From NCBI RefSeq assembly GCF_025319965.1, contig NZ_CP012549.1, positions 1,302,001-1,366,000 on the forward strand: a stretch of DNA of 64,000 nt. The letters are read 5' to 3'. The notes beneath the pieces were generated by a model that worked only from the letters and a program-made list of their open reading frames with translations, was not told the origin of the DNA and did no database searches. Of this stretch, positions 29,800 to 39,036 are shown one piece after another. The DNA comes from Campylobacter sp. RM16187. Lineage in GTDB: Bacteria > Campylobacterota > Campylobacteria > Campylobacterales > Campylobacteraceae. Position 1 is the first letter of the stretch. Every line of letters begins with the position of its first letter. A program made the translations under genes and the position numbers.

Positions 29800-31140
29800 T
29801 TAATTAGGGCGATTTATCTTAGCTTGAGAAAGCAAATTTCCAAGCCCTCTCATGCCGTCTTTTCCTGAAAATTTCTTAGCTATCTTTGACGCGTTTGTAA
29901 ACTGTTTTAAAAATCTATTTACTTCCATCTGGCTAAGACCTGCACCTTCTGCCAAGCGTCTTTTCCTGCTATTATTTAGCAAATCAGGATTTTCGCGCTC
30001 TTTTAAAGTCATAGAATTTATCATCGCTCTTATATGAATTATCTCTTTTGAATTATCCAAATCTATATCTTTTATCTGGTTTGCAACACCCGAAAGACCT
30101 GGGATCATGCCGATTAAAGACTTCATATTTCCAAGCTTTTTAACGCTTTCCATCTGCTCTAAAAAGTCGTTAAAATTAAACTGACCTTTTTTTATCTTTT
30201 TATTAAGTCTCTTCGCCTCTTTTTCATCGATGATAGCGCTTGTCTTCTCAGCCAGTGTCGCTAAGTCGCCTTCACCCATGATCCTGCTTACTATACGATC
30301 AGGTATAAAACTCTCCAGATCGGCAGTTTTTTCACCGATTCCCACAAATCTAAGTGGGATATTCAGCTGTTTTGCGATGCCTATAGCCACGCCACCCTTA
30401 CTGTCCGAGTCAAATTTAGATAACACAACACCGGTAATTCCCAAAGCTTCGTTAAATCCTGCGGCAGACTTTATACCGTCTTGTCCGCTCATCGCATCGG
30501 CTACATAGAAAATTTCATGCGGATTAAGCTCTGATTTTATGCTTTTTATCTCATTCATCAAAGTTTCATCTATCGCAAGACGGCCCGCTGTATCGACAAG
30601 AAGCACATCATAAAGTCCGCTTTTTGCCTTCTCAAATGCAGCTTTAGCAACTTTTATGGGATTTGTTTCATTTTCTATACTAAAAAGCTCTATCTCGTTA
30701 GCTTCGCAAAGCTGGCGAAGCTGCTCAACCGCTGCTAGTCTTTGAAGGTCACAAGCCGCTACTAAAACTTTCTTTTTTCTAAGCTTTAGATAGTTTGCAA
30801 GCTTTACAGTTGTAGTTGTTTTGCCGCTACCTTGAAGTCCCGCCATCAAAACTACAGTTGGCGCAACAGGTGCATATACAAATCCTTGATTTCCAGGAGC
30901 TGTTAAAATTTTAGTCAAATTTGATTTTATCGAGTCTAAAAACTGTTTTTGTCCTATGCTGCTTTGCTTAAGATCAGCTTCAATAAGAGCTAATAAATCC
31001 TTGGTAACTTTATGATGAACATCAGCTTTTAAAAGAGCTTTTTTAAGTACATCAAGCGCGTTTTTTAGCGCTTTTTCATCATCAACAAATCTGATTTTAC
31101 TAACAGCCAAACGAAAAGATTCACTGATTTGTTCAAACAC
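29800..31140 (-). CDS. ffh: Signal recognition particle protein
   Basis: GTPase that directs nascent membrane proteins to FtsY/SecYEG, 446 residues. NG domain: GLQGSGKTTTTVKLA (P-loop), VDTAGRLAIDE and LSKFDSDSKGG. The methionine-rich M domain ends with KRRLAEGAGLSQMEVNRFLKQF. It starts at GTG 31140 with AAAGG 7 bases upstream. Confidence 0.97.
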   Translation of the reverse strand: MFEQISESFRLAVSKIRFVDDEKALKNALDVLKKALLKADVHHKVTKDLLALIEADLKQSSIGQKQFLDSIKSNLTKILTAPGNQGFVYAPVAPTVVLMAGLQGSGKTTTTVKLANYLKLRKKKVLVAACDLQRLAAVEQLRQLCEANEIELFSIENETNPIKVAKAAFEKAKSGLYDVLLVDTAGRLAIDETLMNEIKSIKSELNPHEIFYVADAMSGQDGIKSAAGFNEALGITGVVLSKFDSDSKGGVAIGIAKQLNIPLRFVGIGEKTADLESFIPDRIVSRIMGEGDLATLAEKTSAIIDEKEAKRLNKKIKKGQFNFNDFLEQMESVKKLGNMKSLIGMIPGLSGVANQIKDIDLDNSKEIIHIRAMINSMTLKERENPDLLNNSRKRRLAEGAGLSQMEVNRFLKQFTNASKIAKKFSGKDGMRGLGNLLSQAKINRPN

Positions 31141-31286
31141 AACTTTACCTTTTTTAATTTTATTTACAAGCCAAATGCGGCTTTTAGCTCATTTTAAGCA
31201 CTCAAAAACGCTTAAAATTTTGCCTATTTATAATCAATTTAAATACATAAGGGACGCATTCTACTAAATTTTAGCTTTATCACTCT
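31141..31286 (-). promoter_or_regulatory. ffh leader: -10 box and two small hairpins
   Basis: The minus strand carries TTGATTATAAATAGG (TATAAA at 31227-31232), 87 bases before the ffh GTG. The leader holds a 9-bp hairpin, ATTTTAAGC with its complement (31191-31199 / 31210-31218), and a second one, AAGCC/GGCTT. Confidence 0.4.
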
Positions 31287-32045
31287 TTAAACTTCAAAAT
31301 TCTTGCCTATCTCAAAGCCAAAATCATTAAAATCACTTCCCAAATTCGCTCTAAATTTATATCCTAAAATTTCTATCTTATACGCATGCAGATACATTCG
31401 TTTTGATCTATTTTTGGCATATTTTTCATCGCCGACTATACCAAATCCGATATGATTTAGATGCACTCTTATCTGATGCGTTCTGCCTGTTGGGATTTCA
31501 ACTTTTACCAAGCTTTTTTTGCCTGCAACCATAATAGGCGAGATTATAGAGACGGCTTCTTTTCCATCTTTTGAAATTTTTGAATACGCTCCGCCTTTGT
31601 TTTTAAGCGTGATGATGGGCTCATCAACCCTTACATCTTCACTCAAAATTCCTTTTACCATCGCGATATACTCTTTTTTTACGCGGTGATGCTTAAATTC
31701 CTCGATAGCCTTTTTTTGAAATTCCTCATTTTTAACAAGCAAAAGCACTCCGCTAGTCTCCTTATCAAGGCGGTGTAAAAGCGGAAATTTATAGATTTGA
31801 CTTACTTTTTCGGATGTTAAAAAAGCGGGCTTATTTATAGCGATTAAATTTTCATCCTCAAATATCACGCTAGGCTTTGGCATACTTTGCACGCTAAATT
31901 TGGTAGTCACACTCATCATCGCTCTTGCAACTACAATTTTTTGCCCTCTAGCACTTACCAGTCCGCTATCTATGAGCTCTTTTGCCTCATTGTTTGAAAT
32001 TCCCTCTTGCAAAGCAAGCAGTTTATACGCTTTTTCCTCTTTCAC
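31287..32045 (-). CDS. RluA-family rRNA/tRNA pseudouridine synthase
   Basis: Isomerises uridine in structured RNA. 252 residues: a short N-terminal S4-like region (NEAKELIDSGLVSARGQKI) and a catalytic domain with LLHRLDKETSGVLLLVKN (catalytic Asp) and VEIPTGRTHQIRVHL. The exact target cannot be told from sequence. It overlaps the end of waaA by 23 bases. Confidence 0.92.
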   Translation of the reverse strand: MKEEKAYKLLALQEGISNNEAKELIDSGLVSARGQKIVVARAMMSVTTKFSVQSMPKPSVIFEDENLIAINKPAFLTSEKVSQIYKFPLLHRLDKETSGVLLLVKNEEFQKKAIEEFKHHRVKKEYIAMVKGILSEDVRVDEPIITLKNKGGAYSKISKDGKEAVSIISPIMVAGKKSLVKVEIPTGRTHQIRVHLNHIGFGIVGDEKYAKNRSKRMYLHAYKIEILGYKFRANLGSDFNDFGFEIGKNFEV

Positions 32046-33177
32046 AACTATCCTTAATATCTTTTATGATCTCATCTGCACTGCCAAGCGACTTGATCTT
32101 GCTCTTTTTTAGCTCTTTTTTAAGCATCTCGCCAAGATCTTTAGCCTTAGCAAATACCACATCGCCAACTTGCTCAAAAAGAGCCTTTTGGTTAAATACA
32201 AACTCGCCCGTAATTATACTATTTTCAAACTGAGCCGCCTCGATGGGATTATGTCCGCCAACATTTGGCACGAAACTACCCCCAAGTATCACGATATCTG
32301 ATATCGCATATATATTTACAAGCTCGCCCATAGTATCAACTAGCACGCATTTGGCACTGAAATTTTTAGCTTTTGAAAATCTCTCAAAACTAAAGCCGTG
32401 CTTACTAGCAAATTTAGCCAAAATTTCGCCGGCCTCATCAAACCTCTCAGGATGTCGAGGCGCCAATATAAGCTTGTCATTTTCGCTTAAATTTATATGA
32501 TTTAGCAGTAGCTCTTCTTCGCCTTTGTGCGTACTTGCAAGCACTATCATGCGCTCGTTTGGTTTGGCATAATTTTTACTAACAGCCGGCAAAAAAGCTG
32601 ATTTGATATTGCCATTCACTACAATATCTCTTGCACCAAGGCTGATTAGCCTCTTTTTATCAAGCTCGCTTTGTGCATAAACTTTGTCGATAAATTTAAA
32701 AATTTCTTTATAAAAAAAGCCAAATTTCAAGTATCTCTTATAGCTTCTATCCGAAATTCTAGCATTTATCAAAATCACTCTTGAGCCTTTAAATTTAGCC
32801 CAAAATACAAGCATAAGCCAAAGCTCGGCTTCAAAGATAACTAAAATTTTAGATCTTCTAAGCCAAAACGGGATAAAAATTTCAAACGGCAAAAACCTTG
32901 TGTTTGGCGTTATCTTTTTAGCCTCGTCAAATCCCGTTTTTGTTATCACGCTTACGGCGATACTCTCAAATTTCTTTAAAAGTGGCGCGATAGAGCGAAT
33001 TTCGCCAAACGAGCAAGCATGAAAATGGATGTCCGCTTCATTAAATTTGGGATTATTAAAAAGAAAAAATCTAGCAGGAATCGACTTGCGATATTTTGAT
33101 TTAAAAGAGGCTAAAATAAGTGGCAAAACCCCGATCAAAAAAGCGATCAGGGCTAAAATATAATAGATTATTATCAA
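32023..33177 (-). CDS. waaA: 3-deoxy-D-manno-octulosonic acid (Kdo) transferase
   Basis: Adds Kdo to lipid A precursor at the inner membrane. 384 residues, GT30 family: an N-terminal membrane anchor (IIYYILALIAFLIGVLPLI), HFHACSFGEIRSIAPLL for the acceptor side, and GGSFVPNVGGHNPIEAAQF with GEFVFNQKALFEQ on the CMP-Kdo side. It sits 9 bases after flgZ. Confidence 0.95.
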   Translation of the reverse strand: MIIIYYILALIAFLIGVLPLILASFKSKYRKSIPARFFLFNNPKFNEADIHFHACSFGEIRSIAPLLKKFESIAVSVITKTGFDEAKKITPNTRFLPFEIFIPFWLRRSKILVIFEAELWLMLVFWAKFKGSRVILINARISDRSYKRYLKFGFFYKEIFKFIDKVYAQSELDKKRLISLGARDIVVNGNIKSAFLPAVSKNYAKPNERMIVLASTHKGEEELLLNHINLSENDKLILAPRHPERFDEAGEILAKFASKHGFSFERFSKAKNFSAKCVLVDTMGELVNIYAISDIVILGGSFVPNVGGHNPIEAAQFENSIITGEFVFNQKALFEQVGDVVFAKAKDLGEMLKKELKKSKIKSLGSADEIIKDIKDSCERGKSV

Positions 33178-33186
33178 ATTTCAGGG

Positions 33187-33897
33187 CTATTCAGCCGTCT
33201 CTTTGTATAAAATTCTTCCACAGTGTGGGCAAGTAACTACATCTTCACCCTTTATAACAGCAGAATAAGTTTTATCATTTATCTGCATGAAACAGCCATA
33301 GCAAGCTTGTTTTTTTACAGGCACTACCGCAGTATTGTGCGCCCATTTGCGAATTTTCTCATAGAACGTAAGAATTTTTTGATTCATCTCGCCGATTAAT
33401 TTATCTTTTTTCGCATAAATTTCAGCTCTTTCTTTCTCTATAGCGCCCACTTCTTGAGCGATGTCAGCTTCTATCTTTTCTAAATTTGCAGCAACTTCCG
33501 CACCTTTTGCTTCAAGCTCAGCTTTTAGATCGTTTTTACTTGCAATTATCTTTTCAAGTCTTTCTATCTCTTCGTTTGCCGCCTCAAGCTGCTCTCTGGC
33601 AAGCTCATCTTCAAGCTGAAGAGCCTTGATCTCTTTTTCAGTTTTTGCTGCTGAGCTTTTCTTTGATACATCTTTGATCTTAGCTGAAAACTCCGCGATA
33701 TGAGCGTTTGTTTGTGATTTTTGAGACTTTAGCTCGCTAACCGCTTCATCAATGTTTGAAATTTGCTCCGTGATGCCTGCTTGCTCGTCCTTTGTCGCTC
33801 TTAAAACACGCTCGACTTTCTCAAGCCTAGGTCCAAATCCATCAATCTCTTTGTCGATTTGAGCAAGATCGACAAGTTGCTCTAAATACTTATTCAT
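33187..33897 (-). CDS. flgZ: Coiled-coil zinc-ribbon protein, FlgZ/HP0958-like
   Basis: 236 residues. Residues 20-170 form a long, almost uninterrupted Glu/Lys/Ala coiled coil. The C-terminus has a C4 zinc ribbon, CYGCFMQ and CPHCGRILY. The architecture and the neighbours (glyQ, DUF34, waaA, pseudouridine synthase) match H. pylori HP0958. That protein binds RpoN and flaA mRNA and is needed for flagella, so a link to flagellar gene expression is inferred. Confidence 0.82.
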   Translation of the reverse strand: MNKYLEQLVDLAQIDKEIDGFGPRLEKVERVLRATKDEQAGITEQISNIDEAVSELKSQKSQTNAHIAEFSAKIKDVSKKSSAAKTEKEIKALQLEDELAREQLEAANEEIERLEKIIASKNDLKAELEAKGAEVAANLEKIEADIAQEVGAIEKERAEIYAKKDKLIGEMNQKILTFYEKIRKWAHNTAVVPVKKQACYGCFMQINDKTYSAVIKGEDVVTCPHCGRILYKETAE

Positions 33898-33912
33898 AAC
33901 TTTCCTTTTTGT

Positions 33913-34641
33913 TTAGCAGTATGTAAATGGGTTTTTTGAATTAGATATTATAGTGACAATTGCGAAATTTTGCAAATATTTCGCCAAAGATGCCCCAAAA
34001 TAGCGCTCAGTCTCAAAATGTCCGATGTCTATCAAATTTAGCCCGTTTATCTTAGCCTCAAGCGCTTGGTGGTATTTAAAATCCCCGCTCAAAAACGCAT
34101 CGGCTTTAACTTTTGATATCAGATCTCCGCCGCTTCCCGTGCAGAGTGCAAGACGGCGAATTCTCTTTTCATTTGTGGTTTTTGCAACTCTTAGAGTTTG
34201 CAGGTTAAATTTATCTTTTATAAAATCACAAAGCTCTTCAAAGCTAAAATCCACATCCATGTATAGCAAAAATTCATCTTTCTCATACTCTTTAAAGCCC
34301 AAAACTTCGCTTGCCACATACTCGTTTAAGTGGCTTAAGTCGTAGTTTGTGTGAAGGCTGATTAAGGAAATATCCTTTTTTATCATCTGAGTTATGAGCG
34401 AGCTTGGATAAAGGCTTGAATTTATGCTTTTTAGTCCTTTAAATATGAGCGGATGATGCGTGATGATAAGCGAATTTGGCTTAACTTCGTTCAAAAGCTC
34501 AAAATCAATATCAAGGCTTAGATAAATTTGACTCACTTCATCATCAGGTGAGCCGATTATAAGCCCACTATTATCCCAGCTTTCTTGATTTTCAAACGGG
34601 CTTAGTTCGTTTAGAAATTTATAAATTTCAGCTATTTTCAT
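33913..34641 (-). CDS. Nif3-like dinuclear metal-centre protein (DUF34)
   Basis: 242 residues. Metal-binding motifs are visible: LIITHHPLIFKGLK, LHTNYDLSHLN and IDIGHFETERY. Members are related to GTP cyclohydrolase I type 2 or Nif3, but the reaction is unsettled. Its ATG directly abuts the glyQ stop. Confidence 0.9.
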   Translation of the reverse strand: MKIAEIYKFLNELSPFENQESWDNSGLIIGSPDDEVSQIYLSLDIDFELLNEVKPNSLIITHHPLIFKGLKSINSSLYPSSLITQMIKKDISLISLHTNYDLSHLNEYVASEVLGFKEYEKDEFLLYMDVDFSFEELCDFIKDKFNLQTLRVAKTTNEKRIRRLALCTGSGGDLISKVKADAFLSGDFKYHQALEAKINGLNLIDIGHFETERYFGASLAKYLQNFAIVTIISNSKNPFTYC

Positions 34642-35514
34642 CTATAAATTCGCCTCTTGCTCATCTATACTAGCCTTATAAGTTAGCGCGCACTCTTTGG
34701 CTAGTTCGCGAATTTTAAGTATATAGTCTTGTCTTTGAGTTACAGAAATTGCTCCACGCGCGTCAAGCACGTTAAAAGTATGAGCCGCAAGCATACAATA
34801 ATCATAAGCAGGAAGCGAAATTTTAGCCTCCAAGCAGTTTTTACACTCGTTAAATGCGTTTTCAAACTGGTTAAAAAGCATCTTTGTATCGGCAACCTCG
34901 AAGTTATACTTGCTCCACTCATATTCGCCTTGTTTGTGTACATCGGCGTAAGTTACTACATTGCCGCCACTATTGTCCCAAACGATATCATAGACGCTAT
35001 CAACATCTTGCAGATACATCGCAAGGCGCTCAAGTCCGTATGTTATCTCGGCACTTACCAGATCGCAAGTGATGCCGCCAACCTGCTGAAAATAAGTAAA
35101 CTGCGTTACCTCCATACCGTCAAGCCAAACTTCCCAGCCAAGTCCCCATGCGCCAAGAGTCGGGCTCTCCCAGTTGTCTTCTACGAAGCGAATATCATGC
35201 TTTTTAAGATCAAAACCAAGTTTTTCAAGGCTTTTTAGATAAAGCTCTTGGATATTTTCAGGGCTTGGTTTGATTAAAACTTGAAATTGATAATACGCTC
35301 CCAAGCGGTTTGGATTTTCTCCGTATCTGCCGTCGGTCGGGCGGCGAGATGGCGCCACATAAGCCGTAGCCCAAGGCTTTTTGCCAAGGCTTCTTAAAAA
35401 TGTCGCTTGATGGTATGTTCCTGCACCTGCGGGCATATCGTATGGCTGAAGTATCACGCAGCCAAGCTCTTGCCAGTAGTTTTGCAGTGTTAAAATTATT
35501 TGTGAAAATGTCAT
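34642..35514 (-). CDS. glyQ: Glycyl-tRNA synthetase alpha subunit
   Basis: Catalytic subunit of the tetrameric GlyRS, 290 residues. Blocks: [59 protein letters not shown] and [15 protein letters not shown]. The beta subunit gene glyS is not in this window; the two genes are also apart in C. jejuni. Confidence 0.97.
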   Translation of the reverse strand: MTFSQIILTLQNYWQELGCVILQPYDMPAGAGTYHQATFLRSLGKKPWATAYVAPSRRPTDGRYGENPNRLGAYYQFQVLIKPSPENIQELYLKSLEKLGFDLKKHDIRFVEDNWESPTLGAWGLGWEVWLDGMEVTQFTYFQQVGGITCDLVSAEITYGLERLAMYLQDVDSVYDIVWDNSGGNVVTYADVHKQGEYEWSKYNFEVADTKMLFNQFENAFNECKNCLEAKISLPAYDYCMLAAHTFNVLDARGAISVTQRQDYILKIRELAKECALTYKASIDEQEANL

Positions 35515-35522
35515 TTTTATCC

Positions 35523-35945
35523 TTACTTTATAGATACATAAATTTCTATTTTGTCTTTTAAATACTTTTCAAAGTCCGTTGCGTAGGCTCTTTTTAAATT
35601 TGAGTTTTCAAAAAACTCCCAAATTTCACGCCAAAGCTCTATCACCGCTCTCTCGCCTGCACCTTCTTTGCTAAATACGGCATATTTGCCAGCTTTTACG
35701 CTAACTTTTTCATAAACTCCACGCGGCAAGCCTTTAGTGCCAACAAGCAAAGAGTAAGAGCCGTTTATATCGCTTTCATACTCATGATAAACAGCGTAAA
35801 TTTCATCAGTTCCGTTATAGCCGGAGTTTAAAAATTCTCTCCATAAATCAGCTATTTTGCCGCCCCCACTCATCTCGCTAGCATTATCCGTGCGAATTTT
35901 TAGTCCGCAAATTTCAAAGCTTTCTTTTAGCTCTATGATTTGCAC
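35523..35945 (-). CDS. GyrI-like / AraC-effector-binding-domain protein
   Basis: 140 residues, a stand-alone small-molecule-binding-like domain: [51 protein letters not shown] and a C-terminal [29 protein letters not shown]. There is no DNA-binding domain. Function unknown; it might bind a ligand or inhibitor. It overlaps the DUF3972 gene by one base. Confidence 0.75.
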   Translation of the reverse strand: MQIIELKESFEICGLKIRTDNASEMSGGGKIADLWREFLNSGYNGTDEIYAVYHEYESDINGSYSLLVGTKGLPRGVYEKVSVKAGKYAVFSKEGAGERAVIELWREIWEFFENSNLKRAYATDFEKYLKDKIEIYVSIK

Positions 35946-36415
35946 TAACTATCCTTAAAATTTTCTACAGCTTTGTTCCACATGAGCTTATATTTACGCT
36001 TTAAAAACTCTATCTCTTCGTTAGCCTTTTTAAGCTGCTCGTTAAGCGTATCTATCGTCTTTCTATCCTCATCGTAAAGCTCTTGCATAGAAAAAAGCGC
36101 CTCTTTTAAAAATTTATTCTCGTTTCTTAGAGCGTCAAGCGTTTCGTCTTTAGCGTCAAGCACCTTTTCGTGCAAATTTAAGATAGTTCCTATCGTCTTT
36201 TCAACGAAGCTAAACCCCTCGCTTGGCTTGCTTGTTATGCTTAAATTTGCGCTTACGCTTGGCACCACGCTCATCGTGCCTTCATTTGCTTCGATGTAAA
36301 TTTTGCCGTTTTCCTCTTTTGTGTTTAGCACTCCACGCTTTATCATCCCTTCGATGACTTCACGCTCTAAGTGCACGAGCTTGCAAAATTCATCAACGCT
36401 TAAATAAGTCTGCAT
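35945..36415 (-). CDS. DUF3972-type protein: HTH-like head plus coiled coil
   Basis: 156 residues. The N-terminus (TYLSVDEFCKLVHLEREVIEGMIKRGVL) resembles a MerR/excisionase-type helix-turn-helix. From residue 80 it is a coiled coil (KDETLDALRNENKFLKEAL onward). The family appears confined to Campylobacter and relatives. Function unknown; the design suggests a DNA- or septum-associated structural role, which is speculative. Confidence 0.8.
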   Translation of the reverse strand: MQTYLSVDEFCKLVHLEREVIEGMIKRGVLNTKEENGKIYIEANEGTMSVVPSVSANLSITSKPSEGFSFVEKTIGTILNLHEKVLDAKDETLDALRNENKFLKEALFSMQELYDEDRKTIDTLNEQLKKANEEIEFLKRKYKLMWNKAVENFKDS

Positions 36416-36426
36416 TTTAGCTCCTT

Positions 36427-36924
36427 TTACGCGAGTAAGACCTCCACTTTTTTCGAGTCTTCCTCGACCGCTTTTGCCTTAGCTTCTCTGTCAGCCCTTA
36501 ATCTCTCGTCAAGCGAGCTATCGTTAAGCGCTAAAATTTGAAGAGCAAGATACGCCGCATTTACCGCTCCTGCCTTGCCGATAGCAACGGTTCCTACCGG
36601 CATGCCTGCCGGCATTTGCACGGTTGAGTAAAGCGCATCAACGCCGCTTAGCGAGCTTCCACCCATCGGTATGCCGATAACAGGTCGAGTTGTGTTTGCA
36701 GCGATCGCTCCTGCTAAGTGAGCCGCCATGCCAGCTGCTGCTATAAATACTTGAGCTCCTCTGCTTTCTGCGCTTGATACATATTCGCTGGTTCTCTTTG
36801 GGCTTCTGTGAGCTGAAGAGATGATAAGCTCGTAGCTTACCTCAAATTTCTCTAAAACTTTTGCCGCTTCGTTTACTATCTCGTAATCGCTCTTGCTTCC
36901 CATTATGATCGAAACAAATTTCAT
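36427..36924 (-). CDS. purE: 5-(carboxyamino)imidazole ribonucleotide mutase
   Basis: Class I PurE of purine synthesis, 165 residues. MKFVSIIMGSKSDYEIV, SSAHRSPKRT and GIPMGGSSLSGVDALYSTVQMPAGMPV are the family motifs, with the catalytic His in AHRSP. It overlaps the U32 gene by 4 bases. Confidence 0.97.
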   Translation of the reverse strand: MKFVSIIMGSKSDYEIVNEAAKVLEKFEVSYELIISSAHRSPKRTSEYVSSAESRGAQVFIAAAGMAAHLAGAIAANTTRPVIGIPMGGSSLSGVDALYSTVQMPAGMPVGTVAIGKAGAVNAAYLALQILALNDSSLDERLRADREAKAKAVEEDSKKVEVLLA

Positions 36925-38180
36925 CTTATCTCCTCTCTTAAAAAGCTAAATTCAGGCAGCTTTACGCCCAAATTAACCTCATTTTCATTTCCGCTGTGAA
37001 TTTCGCTCATCTCTTTGCCTTTTTTTGTGATGAGTTTCTTAAATTCTATAAATTTCTTGCCCTCTTTAGCATAAATTTTACAAATTTCATTATCCGCTTC
37101 GCTTACGTCTTTGCCTATCGGCATGACAAGCTCGTAAGGTCTGTTTAAAACTATCTTAAATTTGCACTTAAAGAACTCTCCGTCCTCGCTTATGGCATTT
37201 ACTTGATGAGTGCCCTCTTCTAGGCTGCTGAAGTGATTTTGAGTGCTTGGTCTTTCAAACGGTCTATGCACCAAATATCCATCGGTAAAGCCGCGATTTT
37301 TAAGCGTATTTAGCTCGGCATCATAAATTTGTGCGTCAAATTTGCCCGCCATCGCGTCATCTATCGCCATTTTATAAGCCCTTGCCGTACAAGCTGCGTA
37401 ATATTCGCTCTTTGTGCGACCTTCTATCTTGAAGCTATCAACTACGCCTGATTTTATGATCTCCTCAACGTGAGCGGCAAGCTTTAGATCCTTTGAGTTC
37501 ATGATATGTGTGCCGTTTTCATCCTCTTCAAGGCGAAATAGCACTCCGCTTTCGTCGTTTTTGGCGTAAAGCTCGTATTTAAAGCGACAATCATTCGCGC
37601 AACTTCCGCGATTTGCCATGCGTCCGCTTTGCACCGAGCTTACCAAACAGCGCCCCGAATACGCAAAACACATCGAGCCATGCACGAAAATTTCGATATC
37701 AAGCGTAGGGATTGCCTCTTTTATCTTTATCACATCTTTTAAATTCATCTCGCGAGCCACGACTATACGCTTTGCGCCCATGTCGTGATAAATTTTAGCA
37801 TCCAAGAAATTTAGCACGTTTGCCTGTGTAGAGAGGTGAACCTCTATCTCAGGCGCTATCTCTTTAGCTAGGCTCATAACGCCCGGAGTTGCGATGATAA
37901 AAGCATCGGGCTTCATCGCTGAAATTGTTTTTAAATGGCGCTTTAAAGGCTCGATTTGCGAGTTAAAAGGAAAAGCATTAACCGTAGCGTAAAATTTCTT
38001 ACCCTTTGAATGGGTGTAGCTTATCGCCTCTTCAAAGGTTTGCAAGTTAAACTCTCTTGCCGAGCGAGTTCTAAGCGAAAAGCTAGCCACACTGGCATAC
38101 ACGGCGTCCGCTCCGTATTCAAGTGCGATTTTTAGCTTGGTTAAATTTCCCGCCGGACTTAGTAGCTCAGGTCTTTTCAC
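36921..38180 (-). CDS. Peptidase U32 family protein (TrhP/RlhA-like)
   Basis: 419 residues. ELLSPAGNLTKLKIALEYGADAVYAS starts the TIM-barrel-like U32 domain; HGSMCFAYSGRCLVSS and NRGSCANDCRFKY give the Cys set of the family. U32 members include TrhP and RlhA, which hydroxylate tRNA U34 or 23S C2501. RNA modification is therefore more likely than proteolysis, but the target is not certain. It overlaps cheZ and purE by 4 bases each. Confidence 0.88.
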   Translation of the reverse strand: MKRPELLSPAGNLTKLKIALEYGADAVYASVASFSLRTRSAREFNLQTFEEAISYTHSKGKKFYATVNAFPFNSQIEPLKRHLKTISAMKPDAFIIATPGVMSLAKEIAPEIEVHLSTQANVLNFLDAKIYHDMGAKRIVVAREMNLKDVIKIKEAIPTLDIEIFVHGSMCFAYSGRCLVSSVQSGRMANRGSCANDCRFKYELYAKNDESGVLFRLEEDENGTHIMNSKDLKLAAHVEEIIKSGVVDSFKIEGRTKSEYYAACTARAYKMAIDDAMAGKFDAQIYDAELNTLKNRGFTDGYLVHRPFERPSTQNHFSSLEEGTHQVNAISEDGEFFKCKFKIVLNRPYELVMPIGKDVSEADNEICKIYAKEGKKFIEFKKLITKKGKEMSEIHSGNENEVNLGVKLPEFSFLREEIR

Positions 38181-38902
38181 TTCTTACCCAAACTTTCGAT
38201 CAAGGCTTCGATATCATCGTTGCTTACTAAATTTTCAGTCGTAGTATCGCCCGCGATATGCACGGCAGATCCTACGCGCTTTTCATCATCGATCTTGCCC
38301 TCAAATAGGCTGCTCATATACTTGCTAAGCGCGCGCATAACGTTTATAACGCGCTCTATCTTTTGGCGGTGGATGTCTTGATACTGCATCATATCCATGG
38401 TCATCATAACTTCATCTTCGCCCATTTGGATATTTCCAAGCACGTCTTCGGCGCTGTTTTTAAGCTCGCTGTTCTTATCAAGGGCTTCTTTAAAAGCAAC
38501 TACATTTGGGAATTTTTCATGCAATTTCGTAAAAATTTCTATGTTGTATTGAGCTGCGCTTATGATATCCCTGCAGCCGCTTTCGGCATCCATGAAAAAG
38601 TTATTGATCGCATCAAGCTTATCAAACATCTGAGTGGCTTTCTCTTCGCTATCTTTTGTGACATCATCAAGCTGATGAACCATTTTGTGATCGTCAGTCG
38701 GCGGAGGCGGAGGCCAAGCTATATTTGCCGATACGCGGTATTCGCTATAAATTTCAACGTCATCTAAGCCTTTTACCTCGCTAGCAGGCTCTAGTTTTTT
38801 CTCCTCTTTTGCCTTTGCGGCAGGCTCTTCTTCTTTTATCTCTTCCTCATCAAGTCCGTCAAGTCCGCCTGCCATAAGGGCGTCTAACTCTTCTTGCGTC
38901 AT
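38177..38902 (-). CDS. cheZ: CheZ-like CheY-P phosphatase
   Basis: Ends the chemotaxis signal by dephosphorylating CheY-P. 241 residues. The catalytic region MMQYQDIHRQKIERVINVMRAL has the Gln-Asp pair expected of CheZ (QD at the active site). It is the remote Epsilonproteobacterial type. The N-terminus TQEELDALMAGG resembles the CheY-binding peptide of FliM, and the C-terminus DDIEALIESLGKK resembles the CheY-binding tail of E. coli CheZ. A Pro run (WPPPPPTDD) lies near residue 70. First gene of the long minus-strand unit. Confidence 0.88.
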   Translation of the reverse strand: MTQEELDALMAGGLDGLDEEEIKEEEPAAKAKEEKKLEPASEVKGLDDVEIYSEYRVSANIAWPPPPPTDDHKMVHQLDDVTKDSEEKATQMFDKLDAINNFFMDAESGCRDIISAAQYNIEIFTKLHEKFPNVVAFKEALDKNSELKNSAEDVLGNIQMGEDEVMMTMDMMQYQDIHRQKIERVINVMRALSKYMSSLFEGKIDDEKRVGSAVHIAGDTTTENLVSNDDIEALIESLGKK

Positions 38903-38929
38903 AACAACTCCTAATCCAAATTTGGCAAG

Positions 38930-38935
38930 ATTATA
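38930..38935 (-). promoter_or_regulatory. -10 box for the cheZ unit
   Basis: Minus strand AATTTTAATATAATCTTG with perfect TATAAT, 27 bases before the cheZ ATG. TAGGAG follows as ribosome site. Confidence 0.6.
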
Positions 38936-39036
38936 TTAAAATTTAACGAAATATTAGTTTAAACAAAAATTTTGCTCTTAAATTTAATAAACTTTTGATA
39001 GCATTTTAACTGCTATTTAAAGTAAAAGGAAATTTG

